A DNA stretch of 64,000 bases from Polyangium spumosum (lineage in GTDB: Bacteria; Myxococcota_A; Polyangia; Polyangiales; Polyangiaceae): the NCBI RefSeq assembly GCF_009649845.1, contig NZ_WJIE01000002.1, positions 248,001 through 312,000 of the forward strand, written 5' to 3'. The number at the start of each line of letters is the position of its first letter. Position 1 is the stretch's first letter. Shown here piece after piece: positions 7,549 through 16,019 of this stretch. A program made the translations under genes and the position numbers. The notes under the pieces were generated by a model, which did no database searches, had not been told where the DNA came from, and worked only from the letters and a program-made list of their open reading frames with translations.

Positions 7549-8442
7549 ATGGCGAAGTCAGCGCGACCCGTCACGATCGAGAGGCCCTCGCCGGCCGACG
7601 AGCGGCCCGCGTGGTCCCGGGTCGGGATCGTCGCCGCGGTCGGCTTCGTGCTGGGCGTCGCCTGGCCCAAGCTCGCGGGCGTGAACGTCGGCCCCAACGT
7701 GCCCGGCGACCTGAAGCCCCAGGCCGAAGCCACGGCGTCCGCCGCCCCCACCGCCGCGCCCGCCGCGCCCACGGCCGCCCCCACGGCCGAGCCCGCCGCC
7801 GCGCCCCCGCCGAACAAGCAGACCGTCGTCGTCGGCCCCGGCAAGATTAGCCGCTGCTGGGACAAGAAAAACAAGAAGGTCTCCGATTGTGGCGCCCTTC
7901 TGCTCGACCCCGTCGCGGTCCCCAAGCTCCAGAGCCTCGCCGAGTGCCCCTCCGCCCTCGGCCTCGCCGGCAAGCTCACGCTCACGATCGAGATCGATTT
8001 CAAGGACAAAGAGGTCCACGTCGTCAAGAACAGGAAAGACAAGACGACGATCCCCACCTCGACCGTCACCGGCATCCTCCAGTGCGGAAAACGCGCCTTC
8101 GCGAACCTGCCGCTCGAGGAGGTCCCGAACAAGTACCGCCATTACACGGTGCAATACGGCCTCACGTTTTACCCGCCCGGAAAGGCGCCCGAGGAGGCCG
8201 CCGCAGGCTCCGGCGAGGGCGAGGACGCCGCAGGCAGCACCACGAGCGAGGCTGAGGCCGGCGGCACGGGCGTCGTGACTTGGGACACGGCGCTCGTGCG
8301 CAAGGTGCCCAAGGACGGCACGGTCGTGGCGCGGCTCGTGCGCGGGACGAAGGTCAAGATCGTGGGCCGCCGCAACGAGTGGTACAAGATCGAGACCGGC
8401 TCGAAGACCGGCTGGGTCTACCGCGGCGCGCTCGGGCTCTGA
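7549..8442 (+). CDS. Membrane-anchored protein with C-terminal SH3 domain
   Basis: A 297-residue protein. One membrane helix lies near residues 24-42 (VGIVAAVGFVLGVAWPKLAG). An Ala/Pro/Thr-rich linker follows (about 58-85). A central domain of unknown type (about 90-215) has Cys residues in SRCWDK, SDCG, AECP and LQCGKR. A bacterial SH3 domain closes the protein (about 240-297: ALVRKVPKDGTVVARLVRGT, then GWVYRGALGL). SH3b domains usually bind peptidoglycan or peptides. ATG 7549 (MAKSARP) is preferred over an earlier ATG at 7495. The central domain most resembles a TonB/AgmX-like beta fold in myxobacterial proteins, but I cannot confirm it. Confidence 0.75.
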   Translation: MAKSARPVTIERPSPADERPAWSRVGIVAAVGFVLGVAWPKLAGVNVGPNVPGDLKPQAEATASAAPTAAPAAPTAAPTAEPAAAPPPNKQTVVVGPGKISRCWDKKNKKVSDCGALLLDPVAVPKLQSLAECPSALGLAGKLTLTIEIDFKDKEVHVVKNRKDKTTIPTSTVTGILQCGKRAFANLPLEEVPNKYRHYTVQYGLTFYPPGKAPEEAAAGSGEGEDAAGSTTSEAEAGGTGVVTWDTALVRKVPKDGTVVARLVRGTKVKIVGRRNEWYKIETGSKTGWVYRGALGL

Positions 8443-8511
8443 TTTTCCACGCCGATCTGGAAATCACGCCCCCCGGAACGATAAGCTCGGCCCCGAGGCG
8501 TTCTCGGGCCG

Positions 8512-9942
8512 ATGTCGAACACAAGCGCGCTCCCCTCGTCCCCCACGCGACGCCCCCGCCGCCATTTCCTGCTCCGCGGCGCGCTCGCGTCCGTCGTCGT
8601 CGCCGCCGCCGCGCTCTCGGCCTCCGCCGCCTGCAAGCACCTCCTGCCCGCCGAAGGCACGGTCGCGCGAGGTGTACGTATCGGCGGCGTCGAGGCAGGC
8701 CCGGGGACGCCACGCGAGGTCGCCGCGCGGCACGCGCGCGCCCTGCTCGAGAGGCGCGTCACGCTCACGATCGGCGAGGACGTGGCCCTCGAGACGTCGC
8801 TCGCCGAGCTCGGCGCGGCCGTCGACGAGCAGCGGCTCGCCACGCGCCTCGCGTCCGTGGGCCGCGAGGGAGACCTCGAGGCGCGCCTCGCCGACGCCCT
8901 CTCCGCGCGTGGCGGCGGCGTCACGGTCCCCGTCTTCGTCACCTTGCCGATCGAGCCCCTCGCCGCCGCGCTCGAGCGCCGCAAGGACGAGACCGACACC
9001 CCGCCCCGCGGCGCCCGCCTCGATTTCGCCACCGGAAAACCCACGGCGCACGTCTCCGGGAAATACCTCGACCTTTATGCCGCGGCCTCGGCGATCGAGC
9101 GGGCCGCCCAGAGCGGCGAATCCCGCGTCTCCGTCCCGACCTTCGAGATCCTGCCCGACGCGTCGAGCGAGGTCGTCGCCTCGATCGACGTCTCGCGTGT
9201 CGTCACGAAATACGAGACCCGCTTCGGATACCTCGGCGGGCAGGCGAACCGCGCGCAAAACGTGGCCCGCGCCGCGGCCGGGATCGACGGCGTCGTGCTC
9301 CTCCCCGGCGAGATGAAGAGTTTCAACGTCGAGGTCGGCCCTCGCACGAAGGATAACGGATTCACGACGGCGCCGGAGATCTGGAAGGGCGAGATGCGCG
9401 AGGGCATCGGCGGCGGCACCTGCCAGGTCGCGAGCACGTTACACGCGGCGGCGTACCTCGGCGGATTCGAGATCGCCGAGCGGAGCAACCATTCCCGGCC
9501 GAGCGGCTACATCCCGATGGGCCTCGACGCCACGGTCGTGTATCCACACGTCGACCTCAGGCTCAAGAACCCGTATTCGTTCCCCGTCGTCGTCCGCGCC
9601 GTCACGGACAAAGGCACGCTCACGGTCGAGATCCGCGGCAGCGGCGCGCCCGACGCGGTGGAATGGTCGAGCTCGACGATCGGCGTCTCCCCCTACAAGC
9701 GCAAGATCGAGGAGAACCCGGCCTTGACCGAGGGGCGCGTGGTCCTGAAGCAAAAGGGCATCAAGGGCTACCAGATCCGCAAGACCCGCGTGATGAAGTC
9801 CGAGGACGGCCGCGCGCGGGTCGAGGAGAAGACCGACGTCTATCCGCCGACGTTCGAGATCCTGATCGTCCCGCCCGGCCTCGATCCCGCGACCCTACCG
9901 CCGCTGCCCGGCGAACAGGCCGAGCGGCAATCGAGCGGATAA
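8512..9942 (+). CDS. VanW family protein
   Basis: A 476-residue exported protein. An Arg-rich N terminus precedes a hydrophobic signal segment (about 20-40). The N-terminal half has the helical repeats often found before VanW (peptidoglycan-binding-like; GVRIGGVEAG and similar). The VanW domain spans about 245-375, with its diagnostic GIGGGTCQVASTLHAAAY and the start PGEMKSFNVEVGPRTKDNGF. The C-terminal ~90 residues are a beta-rich tail. VanW proteins are cell-envelope proteins of unresolved activity, first named from vancomycin-resistance clusters; no other resistance gene is nearby. The last 48 bp overlap the 3' end of the convergent phosphoesterase gene. Confidence 0.85.
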   Translation: MSNTSALPSSPTRRPRRHFLLRGALASVVVAAAALSASAACKHLLPAEGTVARGVRIGGVEAGPGTPREVAARHARALLERRVTLTIGEDVALETSLAELGAAVDEQRLATRLASVGREGDLEARLADALSARGGGVTVPVFVTLPIEPLAAALERRKDETDTPPRGARLDFATGKPTAHVSGKYLDLYAAASAIERAAQSGESRVSVPTFEILPDASSEVVASIDVSRVVTKYETRFGYLGGQANRAQNVARAAAGIDGVVLLPGEMKSFNVEVGPRTKDNGFTTAPEIWKGEMREGIGGGTCQVASTLHAAAYLGGFEIAERSNHSRPSGYIPMGLDATVVYPHVDLRLKNPYSFPVVVRAVTDKGTLTVEIRGSGAPDAVEWSSSTIGVSPYKRKIEENPALTEGRVVLKQKGIKGYQIRKTRVMKSEDGRARVEEKTDVYPPTFEILIVPPGLDPATLPPLPGEQAERQSSG

Positions 9943-10677
9943 CCACGCCGAGAGCCCCCGCCGCCCTCTCGCCTCGAGCGCCGCGATCTTCGCCATCGCC
10001 AGCGTCGTGTCGTACGGCACGCGCCGGAACCGCGCGATCCCCTCGTCCATGTCGAGCACGGCGAACGACGCCCGCGGATCCCCGTCGCGTGATTGCCCCA
10101 CGCTGCCCGGGTTGATGAGGTAATGCGCCCCGTCGTCGAGCTTCACGATCTCGCCCGGCGCCGGCCCGAACGCGCCGCCCCGCGCCCGCCACGCCCCCGC
10201 GTGGTGCGTGTGCCCGAAGAGGCCGATCCGCGCGCCATACCCGCCCTCGCGCAGCGCGCGCAGGCTCTTCTCCAGCCGCGACAAACTCGACAGGTGCAGC
10301 TCGTCGTTCGGCGTCGGGTGCAGCGCCGCGTGGAAGAGCAAGACCTCGGAGGAGACCTTCCGGACGAGCGGCAACGACGCGAGCCAATCGTGGCTCGTGT
10401 CGCTCAGCATGCGGCGCGTCCATCGCATCGCCTCGCGCGCCTTCCGCCCGAAATGCGCCGTGTCCCTTAGCCCGAGCGCTGCGCGATCGTGGTTGCCCAC
10501 GACGCATTTCGCCCCCGCCGCCGCGAGCAAACGCGCGCACTCGTTCGGGTTCGCCCCGTACCCCACGACGTCGCCGAGGCACACGATCGCGTCGACCCTC
10601 TCCGCGTCGATCGCCGCGAGCACCGCGGAGAGGGCCTCGACATTCGAATGCACGTCCGACACGACGGCGTATCTCAC
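9895..10677 (-). CDS. Calcineurin-like metallophosphoesterase (YfcE/MJ0936 type)
   Basis: A 260-residue phosphoesterase with the full dimetal motif series: DVHSN (D8, H10), GDVVGYG, GNHD, and GHTHHAG. These residues bind two metals for phosphodiester or phosphomonoester hydrolysis. GTG 10677 is chosen because the upstream ATP-grasp gene ends in a GTGA overlap there (10674-10677) and the metal motif then begins at residue 8. It is the last gene of a three-gene reverse operon (13129 to 9895). The C-terminal ~30 residues extend past the usual fold. Substrate unknown; in this context perhaps a product of the ATP-grasp step. Confidence 0.85.
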   Translation of the reverse strand: MRYAVVSDVHSNVEALSAVLAAIDAERVDAIVCLGDVVGYGANPNECARLLAAAGAKCVVGNHDRAALGLRDTAHFGRKAREAMRWTRRMLSDTSHDWLASLPLVRKVSSEVLLFHAALHPTPNDELHLSSLSRLEKSLRALREGGYGARIGLFGHTHHAGAWRARGGAFGPAPGEIVKLDDGAHYLINPGSVGQSRDGDPRASFAVLDMDEGIARFRRVPYDTTLAMAKIAALEARGRRGLSAWLSARLPLGLFAGQRR

Positions 10678-11918
10678 GGCCGACCTGCCTTGCCCACGGC
10701 GCGCGAGGCCCGCTGCCCCACGCGCCTCGCGAGCGTGAGCACCAGCGGCCACGGGTCGTCCCACGCGAACACGTCGAACACCTTCGGCCTGCGGTACGAG
10801 GCCACGAAATCGCGGAGCGTGATCGCCCCGGAGGGCCCGTAATCGAGGAAAAACGCGCGCAGATCCCCCTCCACCGACGCCCAGCAGAGCCCCGGACGCG
10901 CCGGCCCCGTGCGCGGCGGCAAAAGCCCCGCGAGCTCGGCATACGCGACGAGCGGCAGGTTCGAGCCCGACGCCGCGCCGAGCCGGTTCCAGAGGTTGAA
11001 GCGCGGGTTCGCCTCCAGGAGGAAGAGCTCGCCGCTGCCGGCGTCGCGCTTGAAATCGAGCTTGACCATACCCACGAGCCCGAGCGCCCGCACGACCTCG
11101 AGCCCCACCCGCGTCACCTCGGGATCCGCGACGATCTCGATGAACGTGCTCTCCCCCGAGCCCGACGGGTACGTCCGTATCTTCTTGCCCACGTGAAACG
11201 CGACCGGCTCGCCGCGCCCATTCATCCAGGCGTGGAAGCTCGTGATATGGTCGTCGCCGCCGCGCACGTATCGCTGCACCACGAACGCGCACCCCGATCT
11301 GCGCATCTGCGCGAGGCGTTTGTCGAGCTCCTCCGGCGTCCACGCGAAGAGCGCCTTCCGGGGCAAACCGCCCTCCTCCTTCACCGCCGCGGACGCGCGA
11401 AAGCCGGTATGGTTGACGGGCTTGATCGCGCAAGGCAAGGGCACACGCGCGAGCACCTCCGCCCGCGAGCCGGCCTCCTCGCTCGTCACCGTCGCGGGCA
11501 CGGGCAGGCCGAGGCGGCGCGCGAGCGCGGCGAACCGCGCCTTGTCGACGAGCTCCTCGATGCGCTCGGCCGGGGGCATGAGAAATCGGTAATGCCGCGA
11601 GAGGACGCCCCGGTGGCGCGACACGCAGAGGAGCATGGCGTCCGTCCCGTAAAACAGCGCGGGCCGCCCGCCCGTCCGCTCGGCCAGGACCACGAGATCC
11701 TCGGCCGTCCGGTCCGGGTTCGTCGCCGGATCCGAGATCACGGCCGTCCGCTCCACGTGCCGCGATCCGAACGTCGGATCGCCCGCCCGCGTCGAGGCCA
11801 CGACGAACGGGATCTTCGGGACGGACAAACCCGCCCGCGCCGGCGCGTCCCCGGCGAAACACCGGACCATGTTCAGGTCGCCACAAAGGACGGCCGGCAC
11901 GAGTGATTCCTCGGGCAT
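10674..11918 (-). CDS. ATP-grasp ligase-like protein
   Basis: A 414-residue ATP-grasp protein of the carboxylate-amine ligase group. It has an N-terminal Rossmann-like part (VPAVLCGDLNMVRCF), the ATP-binding stretch LPCAIKPVNHTGF, and the metal-binding end LFLLEANPRFNLWN (E and N bind Mg). The LEANPRFN motif is also seen in CarB-like and amino-acid ligases. ATG 11918 (MPEES) is chosen because GGGAGGGAG lies about eight bases upstream; the frame is open to 11948. It is coupled to the downstream phosphoesterase by a 4-base overlap and lies 26 bp after the GNAT gene. Probably ligates a carboxylate to an amine on a small molecule or cell-surface glycan. Confidence 0.82.
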   Translation of the reverse strand: MPEESLVPAVLCGDLNMVRCFAGDAPARAGLSVPKIPFVVASTRAGDPTFGSRHVERTAVISDPATNPDRTAEDLVVLAERTGGRPALFYGTDAMLLCVSRHRGVLSRHYRFLMPPAERIEELVDKARFAALARRLGLPVPATVTSEEAGSRAEVLARVPLPCAIKPVNHTGFRASAAVKEEGGLPRKALFAWTPEELDKRLAQMRRSGCAFVVQRYVRGGDDHITSFHAWMNGRGEPVAFHVGKKIRTYPSGSGESTFIEIVADPEVTRVGLEVVRALGLVGMVKLDFKRDAGSGELFLLEANPRFNLWNRLGAASGSNLPLVAYAELAGLLPPRTGPARPGLCWASVEGDLRAFFLDYGPSGAITLRDFVASYRRPKVFDVFAWDDPWPLVLTLARRVGQRASRAVGKAGRP

Positions 11919-11944
11919 GGGTCTCCCTCCCCTGGTGCAGTCGA

Positions 11945-13129
11945 TCAAGGCTCTTCTTCGGCGAACGCCTCCGCCGGCCGCCGCTGCGAGGCCGGCTCGC
12001 CGCGCAGGCGCGCGATTTCCCGCGCGGCCCGCTCGGCGTGGTCACGCAAGGTCTCCCGCAGCGTCCGCCGCGCCGCGCGGATCTCCACGATCGGCCGCGA
12101 AGCGAGCGCGAGATCCAGCTTGTAACGCACGTCCCCTCCCAGGAAATCGTATTCGCGCCGGCCGGACTCGATGGCCATTCGAATGGCCATCGCGTGCGCG
12201 ACGATCCCCGGCCGGAGCTTCGCCGGCAAATCGGCCCGCCTGCCGCTCTGATAGAAATAAACCTTGTCGTTCCAGACGAGATTGTAAAGGGCCGCGATGG
12301 GCTCGCCGCCCGCCCGCAGCACCGAGAGCTCGAGCGCGCCACGCTCGAGGAGCGCGGGCATCACGGCGTCGTGGAACGCCCTGAATTTCGAGGACACGAA
12401 CACGCCCGTCCGCTCGTCCTTCTGCCAGCGCGCCTCGTGTAATGAAACGAGCGTGTCGCGCGCCGACGCGAGCTCCTCCGGCGTCCGCGCGACCGAAAAC
12501 ACGAGATCGCCCCGGGCGAAGCCCTCGAGATCCCGGATCGAGCGCCGCACCAGATACCGCCGCGACGAAGGCAACGCCGCGAGGTATGCCTCGAACGACC
12601 GCGGGAGCGTCACGTACGGGCTCCGCCCGCGCTCCGTCAGGGTCACCATCCATCCCCGCCGCCCGAGGGCGTCCGCCAGCGCGAACGGCGCGCGCTTGCT
12701 GCCATCCATCGCCGGCAGCACGACCTCGTCCCAGGCCCCCGCGAGGCCCCCTTCGAGCGCCCGCGCGGCCGCCTCCGCGACCACCTCCTCCGCGCCCCGC
12801 TCGGCCACGAGCCCGATGTATTCGGACACGATCTCGTCCGCCTCGTCCTCGCCCGAGGGCAATACCTCGAGCCGCCGGAACGGAACGCCGCGGTGCCAGA
12901 CGCGCCTCGCCACGAGCGGCAAGAGGCCCACGAGCCGCCCCTCCCCGGTGATCCGTAATGCACGGAGGCACCGGCCGTCCGTCCCCCCGAACACGCGCCA
13001 CCAGGCGAGGATCCAGAGCGGCGAGAGCATGGGCTCGTCGCCGTCGCTGCGCTCGAGCAGCGCCTCCCATTCACCCCGCATGGCCTCGAGGTCGGCGATA
13101 TCGGAGACGACGGTGCAGCAGAGTTCCAT
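11945..13129 (-). CDS. GNAT-fold acetyltransferase (BioF2/CelD-like, Acetyltransf_6)
   Basis: A 394-residue protein of the double-GNAT (FemAB-like) type. Features of the family are the N-terminal LEAMRGEWEALLERS, the central SSRRYLVRRSIRDLE, LHEARWQKDERTGVF, and the C-terminal YNLVWNDKVYFYQSGRR, then YDFLGGDVRYKLD. The family transfers acyl or aminoacyl groups, often in exopolysaccharide or cell-wall assembly. ATG 13129 follows GGGGGATCC and matches the expected N terminus; longer in-frame starts run into non-coding GC-rich sequence. It is the first gene of a reverse operon with the ATP-grasp and phosphoesterase genes, suggesting one surface-modification pathway. Confidence 0.82.
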   Translation of the reverse strand: MELCCTVVSDIADLEAMRGEWEALLERSDGDEPMLSPLWILAWWRVFGGTDGRCLRALRITGEGRLVGLLPLVARRVWHRGVPFRRLEVLPSGEDEADEIVSEYIGLVAERGAEEVVAEAAARALEGGLAGAWDEVVLPAMDGSKRAPFALADALGRRGWMVTLTERGRSPYVTLPRSFEAYLAALPSSRRYLVRRSIRDLEGFARGDLVFSVARTPEELASARDTLVSLHEARWQKDERTGVFVSSKFRAFHDAVMPALLERGALELSVLRAGGEPIAALYNLVWNDKVYFYQSGRRADLPAKLRPGIVAHAMAIRMAIESGRREYDFLGGDVRYKLDLALASRPIVEIRAARRTLRETLRDHAERAAREIARLRGEPASQRRPAEAFAEEEP

Positions 13130-13593
13130 GGATCCCCCAGGCCGCGCGGCCATTTCGAGCATCCCCCGAAAAACCGCGCGCTTCGTCGTATGGAGATCTC
13201 GCGCGCGCCCCACGCGCGCCGCTCGGACCGGGTGTAGGCACGGACTGCGCCCCACCGCGCCTTCCGCCCGGACCGACGCCGCTCGCCCGCTCCGCCTCGC
13301 CCGCGCGTGTCGTGGGCGGCCCGCGGTGCTCGCGGGACGCTCGCCTCCGTCCGCGCCTGGCCAGCGCCGGGCAAGCCCGTCTTTGGGCGCGGCAGCGGCC
13401 CGTCCGTCCTCGCCGACGAGGGCCCGACAAACTGCACGCTGCCGTGCGCCGTGAGCACATCCGCGGCTGCGCGGGCGGCTTCCTCGTGAGCTCTCGGGTT
13501 TTCCCGAAGCGTCGCGGCGCGTGCACTCGCCCCTTGACGCGGGCGGCACTTCCTTGTCCCATCGAGCCCCCCCGTACCTGGTCCGAGAGAGCC
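13130..13593. other. 464-bp divergent intergenic region
   Basis: It separates the GNAT operon (reverse) from the adenylate cyclase (forward). Both promoters should lie here, but none is convincing; the best trace is TTGACG near 13535. No gene-like reading frame. The GC-rich 13250-13340 stretch (GCGTGTCGTGGGCGGC) loosely recalls the degenerate repeats at 670-833. Confidence 0.4.
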
Positions 13594-14985
13594 GTGCTCG
13601 ACAACCTGAAGAAGCGAATATTCTCGCGCGATCGGCTCCCCGACGACATCCGGATCATCCTCCAGAATCAGGAGATGCGTGGCGAGCGGCTCGTCAACTA
13701 CGTGAGGGCCGTCTTCTCCGCATTCTCCCTGGGCATGATGTTCGTGTCGTCGGACGCGCAGGCCCCCGAGGCGCTTCGCACCTTCCGGCTCGTATTGGGC
13801 GCCTGGTTCGTCTACTCGGTCATCGTCTGGCTCCTGCTCAGGCGGCGTGATCGTTATTACCAGTGGCTCACATACCTCAGCATTACCGTCGACATCTCGG
13901 CGGTTTGCCTGGGCATGATCGGCAGCCTGCAGAACCATTCCGGCGTCTACGAGGTCTACCGGGCGCCCACGGGGTGGCTCGTCCTCGCCGCCTTCAACGT
14001 GATGGCGGGCCTGCGCTACAGCGTCTTCGCGGGCCTCTACTCGTCGTTCCTCGGCGTGCTCTACGCCGCCGCGATGCTCGTCTACGTGCGCCTCGAGCTC
14101 GACGTCACCTGGGTGGACAAGGCCGTCTACCTCGGCCCGGGCCTGAACCTGGACGAGTGCGTCATGGCCCTCCTGTTCAGCGCCACGAACGGGATCTTCG
14201 CGGCCGTCATCGCAGGCAACTCGCGCAAGCTCATCCTCCAGGCGGCGACGGATTCGCTCGCGCGCGAGCGGGTCGAGCAGGACAAGGACCGGCTCGCGAA
14301 GTACTTCTCGAAAGACGTCGTCGACCTCGTGCTGAACAACCCCGAGAGCCTCGCCATCGGCGGACAGCGGATGACGGCCACGGTGCTCTTCGCCGACATC
14401 CGCAACTTCACCCAGCTCTCCACGATGATGCAGCCCGAGGAGATCGTGGAGCTCCTGAACCGCTACTTCTCGACGATGGTCGACATCGTCTTCAAGAACG
14501 GCGGCACCCTCGACAAGTTCCTCGGCGACGGCCTCATGGCCCTCTTCGGCGTCCCCTACCCGATCGACCACCCCGAGGAGAGCGCCGTCCGCACCGCGCT
14601 CGAGATGCTCGACGCCCTGCAGGTCATGAACCGCGAGCTCGAGGCGAAAGGCATGCTCCGCCTCGACATCGGCGTCGGCATCAACGCCGGCCCCGTCGTC
14701 GCCGGCAACATCGGCTCCTCGCAGCGCCACGAGTACACCGTCATCGGCGACACCGTGAATCTCGCCGCGCGGCTCGAGGCGCTCAACAAGGAGACGCGCA
14801 CGCAGGTCCTCGTCTCCGCGTCCGTCCACCAGGCCATCCAGAACGTCTTCCGGACGCGCCAGCTCGGCCCGCTCCGCATCCGCGGCAAGCCCGAGCCCGT
14901 CGAGGTCTTCGCCGTCCTGCCCTCCGACGTCGTGCCCGAGCCGACGCGGATCTCCCTCCTGCCGCCCTCGACCACCTACCCGTGA
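13594..14985 (+). CDS. Membrane-bound class III adenylate cyclase
   Basis: A 463-residue cyclase. The N-terminal half (about 30-215) has roughly six membrane helices in a MASE-like sensor arrangement (VRAVFSAFSLGMMFVS, WFVYSVIVWLLL, then WLVLAAFNVMAGL). A short coiled coil (about 220-240) leads to the catalytic domain (about 255-440). Metal ligands are D268 (FADIRNFT) and D312 (LGDGLMALFG). K308 and D386 (in VIGDTVNLAARLE) match the adenine-recognising pair, so the product should be cAMP. GTG 13594 is weakly supported by GAGAG upstream. Its stop overlaps the GTG of the isoprenoid-synthase-like gene by four bases (14982-14985), so the two are translationally coupled, an unusual pairing. Confidence 0.88.
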   Translation: MLDNLKKRIFSRDRLPDDIRIILQNQEMRGERLVNYVRAVFSAFSLGMMFVSSDAQAPEALRTFRLVLGAWFVYSVIVWLLLRRRDRYYQWLTYLSITVDISAVCLGMIGSLQNHSGVYEVYRAPTGWLVLAAFNVMAGLRYSVFAGLYSSFLGVLYAAAMLVYVRLELDVTWVDKAVYLGPGLNLDECVMALLFSATNGIFAAVIAGNSRKLILQAATDSLARERVEQDKDRLAKYFSKDVVDLVLNNPESLAIGGQRMTATVLFADIRNFTQLSTMMQPEEIVELLNRYFSTMVDIVFKNGGTLDKFLGDGLMALFGVPYPIDHPEESAVRTALEMLDALQVMNRELEAKGMLRLDIGVGINAGPVVAGNIGSSQRHEYTVIGDTVNLAARLEALNKETRTQVLVSASVHQAIQNVFRTRQLGPLRIRGKPEPVEVFAVLPSDVVPEPTRISLLPPSTTYP

Positions 14986-16019
14986 CCCTCCTCGACGCCG
15001 CCTTCCCGAGTTACCTCGCGAAACAGGCGATGATCGACGCGGCCTGGGATCTCTGCGAGCGGCGCTTCGAGGCGCTCCCCGCCCCGCTCGACGAGATCGG
15101 CGCGCGTTTCCTCCGCTCCGTCGGGGAGGGCACGCCGTCCCACCGCGCCTACTTCTCCGGCCCGCTCGCGCCGCCGCTGCTCTACATGCCGCTCTGGCTC
15201 GCCGATCGCCTCACCGCCGAGGGCGCGCTCCCTGCACGGGCGCAGGCCTCGATCGCGCCGATCCTCGCGGGCACGATGCAGGGCTACTTCTACGTGCGCA
15301 TCCAGGACGACCTGCTCGACGACCCTGCGCGCGCCGATCACGAGCTCTTGCTCCTCGGCAACGCCTGCGTCGCCGGGATGGTCCTCGCCTACACCGAGGC
15401 GCTCGGCCCCCGCGCGCCCGCCTTCTTCCAGGCCTTCGATCGTGCCTTCTTGGCCTTCTCGCGCCTCACGCTCGCCGAGCAACGGGTGGTCCGCAGCGAC
15501 GATCCCTACCCCGAGGCCCTCTTCGAAGAACACGCCGGCAAGGTCGCCTTCGCGCGGGCGCCCCTGCTCGCCGTGGCCGCCCTCGCGGACGCGCTCCACC
15601 TCGAACCTTCGATCACGACCCTGATCGATCACCTCGGCGTCGCCTACGGCCTCGCGAACGACGTGCTCGGGTGGCCGCGTGATCTCCGCGCGGGTCACCG
15701 CACCTACCTGCTCGCCACCGCGGGGCTCACGCGCGCCGACCTCGATCGCATCGCCGCCCTCTCCGACGAACACGCGCGCGCCGAGGCGCACGAGGCCCTC
15801 GCCGAGCGGCTCCGGGGGACGCTCTACGAAGGCATGCTCCTCCGCCGCACCCTCGAGCGGGCGATCGCGGAGCAAGGCCGCGCCGCCGAGAGCGCCCGGG
15901 CTCTCGGGCTGCCCGGGTTCGAGGCGTACACCGCCGATCGCCTCGCCTGGCTCGGCGCGCTCGATCGCGAGATCCTCGCGATGTCCTTGAAGCGCGCGCT
16001 CGGCGGGCGCTCCCGCTGA
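14982..16019 (+). CDS. Isoprenoid-synthase-like (class I, DDxxD) protein
   Basis: A 345-residue, predicted all-helical protein. The first aspartate motif is DDLLDD (D109-D114, after FYVRIQ). The second region GVAYGLANDVLGWPRD (N226-D227) aligns with the GLAFQxxDDxLDxxxD of polyprenyl synthases, with the first Asp changed to Asn and the following Asp to Gly. RAGHRTYLL after it recalls the RxYLP of phytoene/squalene synthases. So the fold is class I isoprenoid synthase, but the exact reaction is unclear: prenyl chain elongation, head-to-head coupling or cyclisation. GTG 14982 overlaps the stop of the adenylate cyclase. Its stop directly abuts the stop of the convergent DxDD-type cyclase gene with no base between them. 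Confidence 0.7.
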   Translation: MTLLDAAFPSYLAKQAMIDAAWDLCERRFEALPAPLDEIGARFLRSVGEGTPSHRAYFSGPLAPPLLYMPLWLADRLTAEGALPARAQASIAPILAGTMQGYFYVRIQDDLLDDPARADHELLLLGNACVAGMVLAYTEALGPRAPAFFQAFDRAFLAFSRLTLAEQRVVRSDDPYPEALFEEHAGKVAFARAPLLAVAALADALHLEPSITTLIDHLGVAYGLANDVLGWPRDLRAGHRTYLLATAGLTRADLDRIAALSDEHARAEAHEALAERLRGTLYEGMLLRRTLERAIAEQGRAAESARALGLPGFEAYTADRLAWLGALDREILAMSLKRALGGRSR

